From NCBI GenBank assembly GCA_023362775.1, contig JALMGJ010000002.1:58429914-58493913 (forward strand): a DNA stretch of 64,000 nucleotides, written 5' to 3'. This DNA is from Charina bottae. Taxonomy: Eukaryota > Chordata > Lepidosauria > Squamata > Charinaidae. The notes under the pieces are model-generated. The model searched no databases. It was not told the DNA's origin and saw only the letters and a program-made list of their open reading frames with translations. The position numbers were made by a program, and so were the translations under genes. Of this stretch, positions 40,843 through 46,800 are shown in pieces. How positions within the stretch are numbered: the stretch's first letter is position 1; the number at the start of each line of letters is the position of its first letter.

Positions 40843-43800
40843 GTCTAAGGTAGTGTAGAAAGCCATGGAGATGGCCTTGAGGGAAATATTCAGAAACCTT
40901 TACCGAAACAAAAAAGGGCTGAAGCTTTCCTTGAGGCCTGGGAAAGTAGGTAGGAAGAGACTCAGGCTGGCCCCTCCATGACTCACTGTGGTGTAAGAGG
41001 GAGGGGAAGAAAAACACAAGCAGACTTGCCCAGTTCTGTTAGCTGTAGTCTTCTTGTAGAGCCTGTTTCGTGATCGGGACAACCTCAAGCGGCTGACAGT
41101 AAAATGTACTCGTATCCAAGAAAAATCACATTGTAGTTGAACTGGGATATTCCGTAAAGAGTCTAAACTGAGGAGACCTAAAAACTCTGACAGAGAGATC
41201 TAAGTTTCATAATGCAAACATTTTCACATTCAGTTTTCCTCCTTGTTTAAGTAGAATTGGACTTGCGTGAAAGCTGGAATGGTGTTTTCAATCCTCTGTA
41301 AAAAAACAACAACCTGTTGTTTCCATTTATCTCACATTTATCTGAAGTTGGCTACTATTAATCTTATTCATTCATAATCTTCTTTAGGTTATGAGATTGG
41401 TCCCCAATAAATATAGTTAACTCTCTGGAATATCACCTTGCCCTTTTTCGTTTTAACTCTTTCTCCTTTTTAGGTTACGTATGGAGAGGTGGCCTCTAAT
41501 ACACAGGTAAAGGGTGCTTTGTGGTTATTTATTTTTAATGCATGCTGAGTCCTTATAAATACTCTTCAACTTAGTGCACATCAAAAAGAGAGTGGGGTAA
41601 AGATTATAGGTTGAACCAATCCCTTACCATACAGCAGTAACTACCCAATACATTTAAGGCAACAGAAACATTCTTATGTCTGAAAAATTCTACATAGGGT
41701 CCTTCACTAAAAGAATCCTATTTCACATATCCAATTTGAAATTATGTATACTACTGTTCTTCAAACAGATGCTCGCTGGATGTGTTGGGGCTACAAGTCC
41801 AAGAATTTATAGATTGCATGATCACTGTAGTCCCAAGTTATTTGTAGGGTACCAAATTAAGACAGATGCATATTAAATATATTTTCAGATATGGAGAATT
41901 GTGGCCATATATCTGAAATTATATTATGGGAAAATGACTTTAATGGTTCTGCACTTCATTTAAAGTTAGCTTATTATTTATTCCTGATTTTAGATGGATA
42001 AAATACTAACAGAACAACTAGGATTGGATTATGATACTGTATATATCTCCTTTTTCTCATTGGGTCCTTTATTGAGACACTATGTGTATGAAAATCAACA
42101 ACATTGCAACTTGGCCTGCTTGCTGAACTTCTGGATCCATAACAATGTCTCCAGACCATCTTTGAATCATATCAGCAAAGTTAGCTCATTCTTACACATA
42201 AAACTAGATTAACAACAGGAATAGATTATCCCTATCTATCTACTGTTCCATCTATCCCATGGAAATAACTTTTAAAAAAATGATATAAAACGTGTGGAGA
42301 AAAAATAATGTCAAAAAACAAGTTTTACATTAAGGCTGAATCTATTATATCTTAATGAAGGATACAGAAGTGTGAATCATCATCAATCAAATCTAGATGA
42401 TGATGATGATAAATGTTCTGAAACATTTGTGGATTCATATGTAACACGTCAGCTGCAGTTAACAGCAGATCAGGAGCAGATTTATTTATTTATTTATATT
42501 TATATTTATATTTATATTTATATTTATATTTATATTTATATTTATATTTATATTTATATTTATATTTATATCACCGCCCATCTCCCCCAAAAGGGGGACT
42601 CTGGGCAGTTTACAGTAAAATCCACAGTTAAAACTATACAAAGATAAAAATTGCTACCAACAATTACTATAAAACAAATAAATATAAAATCCAATGATGG
42701 TGAGGTCTTATTCAATAGGGAGGGCTCTATGGCGCAAGCCATCCCCAGGAGCAACTGTTACCCCTCCCATCCCAAGCAAGGCGGCAGAGCCAGGTCTTCA
42801 GATTCTTCCGGAAGGCCAGGAGTGAGGGGGCCCACCTCACCTCTGGGAGCAGAATATTCCAAAGTGCTACTGCAGAGAAGGCCCGCCTTCTGGACCCCAT
42901 CAGATTAAATTCCTTTTCCGATGGGGTCCGTAGCACCATCCGTATATGCAGTTATATAGGATCTTCTATGCAACCAAAAATATTTATTGCATACAGGGTT
43001 CTATATGAGATGTTCAACGTGCAAAGACTCCACATTTCTTCCAAATGATGGAGATTGGGAGTGCTGAGGACTGGGTTAAGAGGGTACTTACTATATGTTG
43101 AAGGAAAAAGCGAATATTGCCCAGATCCAGGTAGGAAAGTTTTAAATAATTCAGATAGGGGTTTCATGGGAACATTGTGATTGGCTGAGATTATGCCTGA
43201 ACAGGGTATCTGTGTGTCCTACCTCTGGCTGAAGATATCCTCTCTTTAAATGACTGCCTGATCCAACTGCAGTTAAGAATATAAAATGGCAAGCAGGAGC
43301 TTTACCCATGAACTACAGCTGGATGGCACCCACAGAAACAACTTGGTCACAGTCTGTGGTCTAGTTTTTAACATTATTTTAATTGAAGTATTTCTAAATT
43401 TGTTAGATAGATAAATAGATATGTGCATGCTTCCACACACATATATACATCTCTCTCTGTGTGTGTGTGTGTGAGTGTGTATGTGTGTGCACACAATTTT
43501 GTGTAACTGTGCATAAAACTGCATTTTCTTTGTTTAAATAATGTGCAAGCAGCCATCCTGTGCCAAGATATCTACTATGAGATTCATAAATCTGAAATAT
43601 TTATCCTGTCAGTCAACTCTATCCTTTGGGGGGGAAAAACACATACAAACTATGTATTATACAATTTGGGACAATATTATTTAAAAACTAGTTATACACT
43701 TTTCTTTTTCTTTCTTTCTTTTTCCAGCTGTGAACTTGTGGTCAGTCTTCACATGGACCAAAAGGAACCGTTTTAATGGCCATTTTGGCTAATTTTGTCT

Positions 43801-46800
43801 TATCCAATTCTATAGGCTTTTCAGAAAACCTAAACTTAGAAGTATGTACAGAATGGTCCAAATACATTTATAATAGAAATATCTATACATTTACAAAAAG
43901 ACATGCTATTCTGATTTCAATTGTTGGTACAAATGTTTAAATAAAAATCTAGCATCAATTTATCTTCGACTGGATCCCAAGGAAGGGCAGATGCAGTTGC
44001 ATAAGAAAACTAGCATTCTGACAGAGTTTTGGAGTAAGTAGATACAGGAAGACTTTGCTAGGCTCTGGCTCAATATCAGACCATGCAGGCTTATTAAAAA
44101 GCCTCAACTATCTTCATTTCAACTGATATCCATCTGTAGGAGACTTCCTGGCTGCTACCTACACTGGTGTACCATACTATCAGCATTTCCTAGAAGTCAC
44201 AATTTCCTACACACCATAACAATATGAATAAATAAACAAGTTCCCCTTCCTTCATTTACATTCCAAATATTGACCATGGAAACAACAGCCAGAGCTGGCA
44301 GTCATTTTGAATTGTTTTCCTCCTCAGTTTCCCAGCTGCATGGATTAGCAGGAAGCAATTCTCCTTAGATCTGTTAAGATTATGTTAGTTTCTACAGTAG
44401 TGTACAGCCCATGTTTGTTTTCTCCTGGTTAATTATGTGTGAAGATGCAATTGTTTTTATTCTCAGTTGGGTAACACAAGGGCATAGGATCAAGCCATGC
44501 ATGGACCAAGTTCAATAACATCCAAGTATCAGAAATGAATTAATATCTCCTAGGAAAGTTAATATTGAATCAACATCTTACTTGGGGTGTCCTAAAAGAG
44601 ACCTAGTTAAATCCACAGAGTGCCCAGTGGGAATTGTCCAGCTTCTTGAATAATTTTATCTTGCCTTTATGACCTATGCTGGCAACCTCATTCTCCTGGG
44701 ACAGTCAGGAGATGCTGTCATCTCCAAGCCATCATGTCCAAGCAAGAATAAATGTTATCAGGTTCAACATACTGAGAGAAAAAGCCATGAATGAGAGTGG
44801 AACCCTTTCCCCATTAAAGCAGGTCAGCACCAGCAATAATTTCTGGCCTGATAGATACTGGGTATGTCTTAATGAAACCCAACATGTGTGTAGTAAAAGA
44901 AATAATTGCCAAACTGTTGGCAATAATGACAGTTGTTTACATATCTTTATGCAATTTTCATATCAACGGTACGTCCGCAGTTCTGAATAGGACTAGAAAC
45001 ACCTTACATAGCAGAAGACAATTGCAAATGAAAGCCTTCAAAGAGTGACTTGGTTTACTGTAACTCAGATGATTTTGCAGTGATTGTGTCAACTGTTCAT
45101 CAGTTACTATCTGAAAATGAGTATTTCATGAATATTGTGCTTAACTTTTTATCATAGCTCCAAGTCAGCGCCCAGCAAACATAGTCTGGCGACTGACCAA
45201 TTCCAAAATATGCTTGAACTGGGACCGTGTGAAAACAATGGAAAATGAGTCTGATGTCCTAGGCTACAAAGTAAGTTTGTCATGAAGATCCTGGTAAACG
45301 TTACATGAGTAGTGGTACTTTCAATACCCCCCCCCTCTCTCTCTCTCTCTCTTGTAATTACTTTGATCTAAACTTTTTAAAAAGGTTGTTTATTACATAG
45401 AAACATATTGGTATTTGGAGCATGTAGTATGAAATTTATGAAGTTACGTAATAGCTAGTTTGTAATCCAGGCACTTCAAATAAATAAATTTTATCAATGC
45501 AAAAATCTATATCGAAGTGAGATATTAGTGGTCAAAGAAAACAGATTATGAAGTAGCGATAACAAAAAGCTAGTGTTTCAAAATGCAAATGTTGCTCAAA
45601 AGTCTCAATGCAGAGCAGCCTTTCCCAACCTGACACCATTCAGATGTGGTGGAGCTACCCATGCTGGCCCAGAATTCTAGGAATTGTAGTCCCAACATAC
45701 CTGGAGGAAACCAAGCTTATCACAAAGGGATAACTGATCACAAATTCATTTGGGAACAGAAAAAAAAATCTTTGGTTACACCCCATCCCCAGAAGACAAC
45801 AGATTTCAGGCTTCCTGGGTTTACTTTCCTGATGATGCTTTATAACTAAAATGCATGCAACTAGGTGTCAGGTGTCAAACATTCATGCAACTGTGTTGTG
45901 TGAATATACTGTTCACATAAAGTTGCATTCCTGGTTTCCCCTCCCCCCAAAATTTATTAATTAGAAGAATCTAATTTAGAAAAAAGGGGGAGGGAGGAGC
46001 TTTTTCCCAGTTGTGGTTGTTAAAATCTGGGCTGTACAGAAAATCACCCACAGATATATCAAAATATGCTATCCCACTTTACAGCGTCACTCAGACATAA
46101 TACCATAGCCTTCTCAAACCTGGGCACCCTCAAGATGGATAGCCTAACTCCCAGAATTCTCTGGTCAGCATGTCATAATTGGAGAAGGCTGTCATATGCT
46201 CTTGCTCACATTAGCAAAACGTCCTAGTTCTTAATGAGCTCAACGGGTGACTAAACTGTGACACTTTCCAGATCACAGGTGGCTCTTATAAATCTATTCA
46301 AAACAAAAATAGCCCCATTGATTGAAAGAGAAATAGCACGTCAGGGATAATGCTACCTTCACTATCTTCACTTTGGCTCCCATTATTAGTATATTTTCCA
46401 CTTACACACAAATACAGTACATACCAAAAAACACACTCATGGTCATTCAGGCACTGATTCACTTAATATACATGCATATGAGTGGGAAAACATCAGTCTA
46501 GTGTAGAGAAAGTTTTAAGAGTGGAGACAGGGTGATCTGTAACTGAGTCACTGGGAAGAGAAAAACTTTTCACTTACAAAGAGGAAAAGGAGAGACACTC
46601 CCAACATGTTGTGATTGGTGATTCCTGTGATGTCCAGAGCACATTTTCAAAATGTGCCAAATGTGCATGGTCCAAATACTGGACTATTGTTACCTTCTTA
46701 TATTTGTGATGGCTTATGATGCTAATGTAAACAGATGTGCTACTGGATGAACAACAGGCAGGCACTGTGAACATGTCCTTATGTCCTCATTGACTTCATA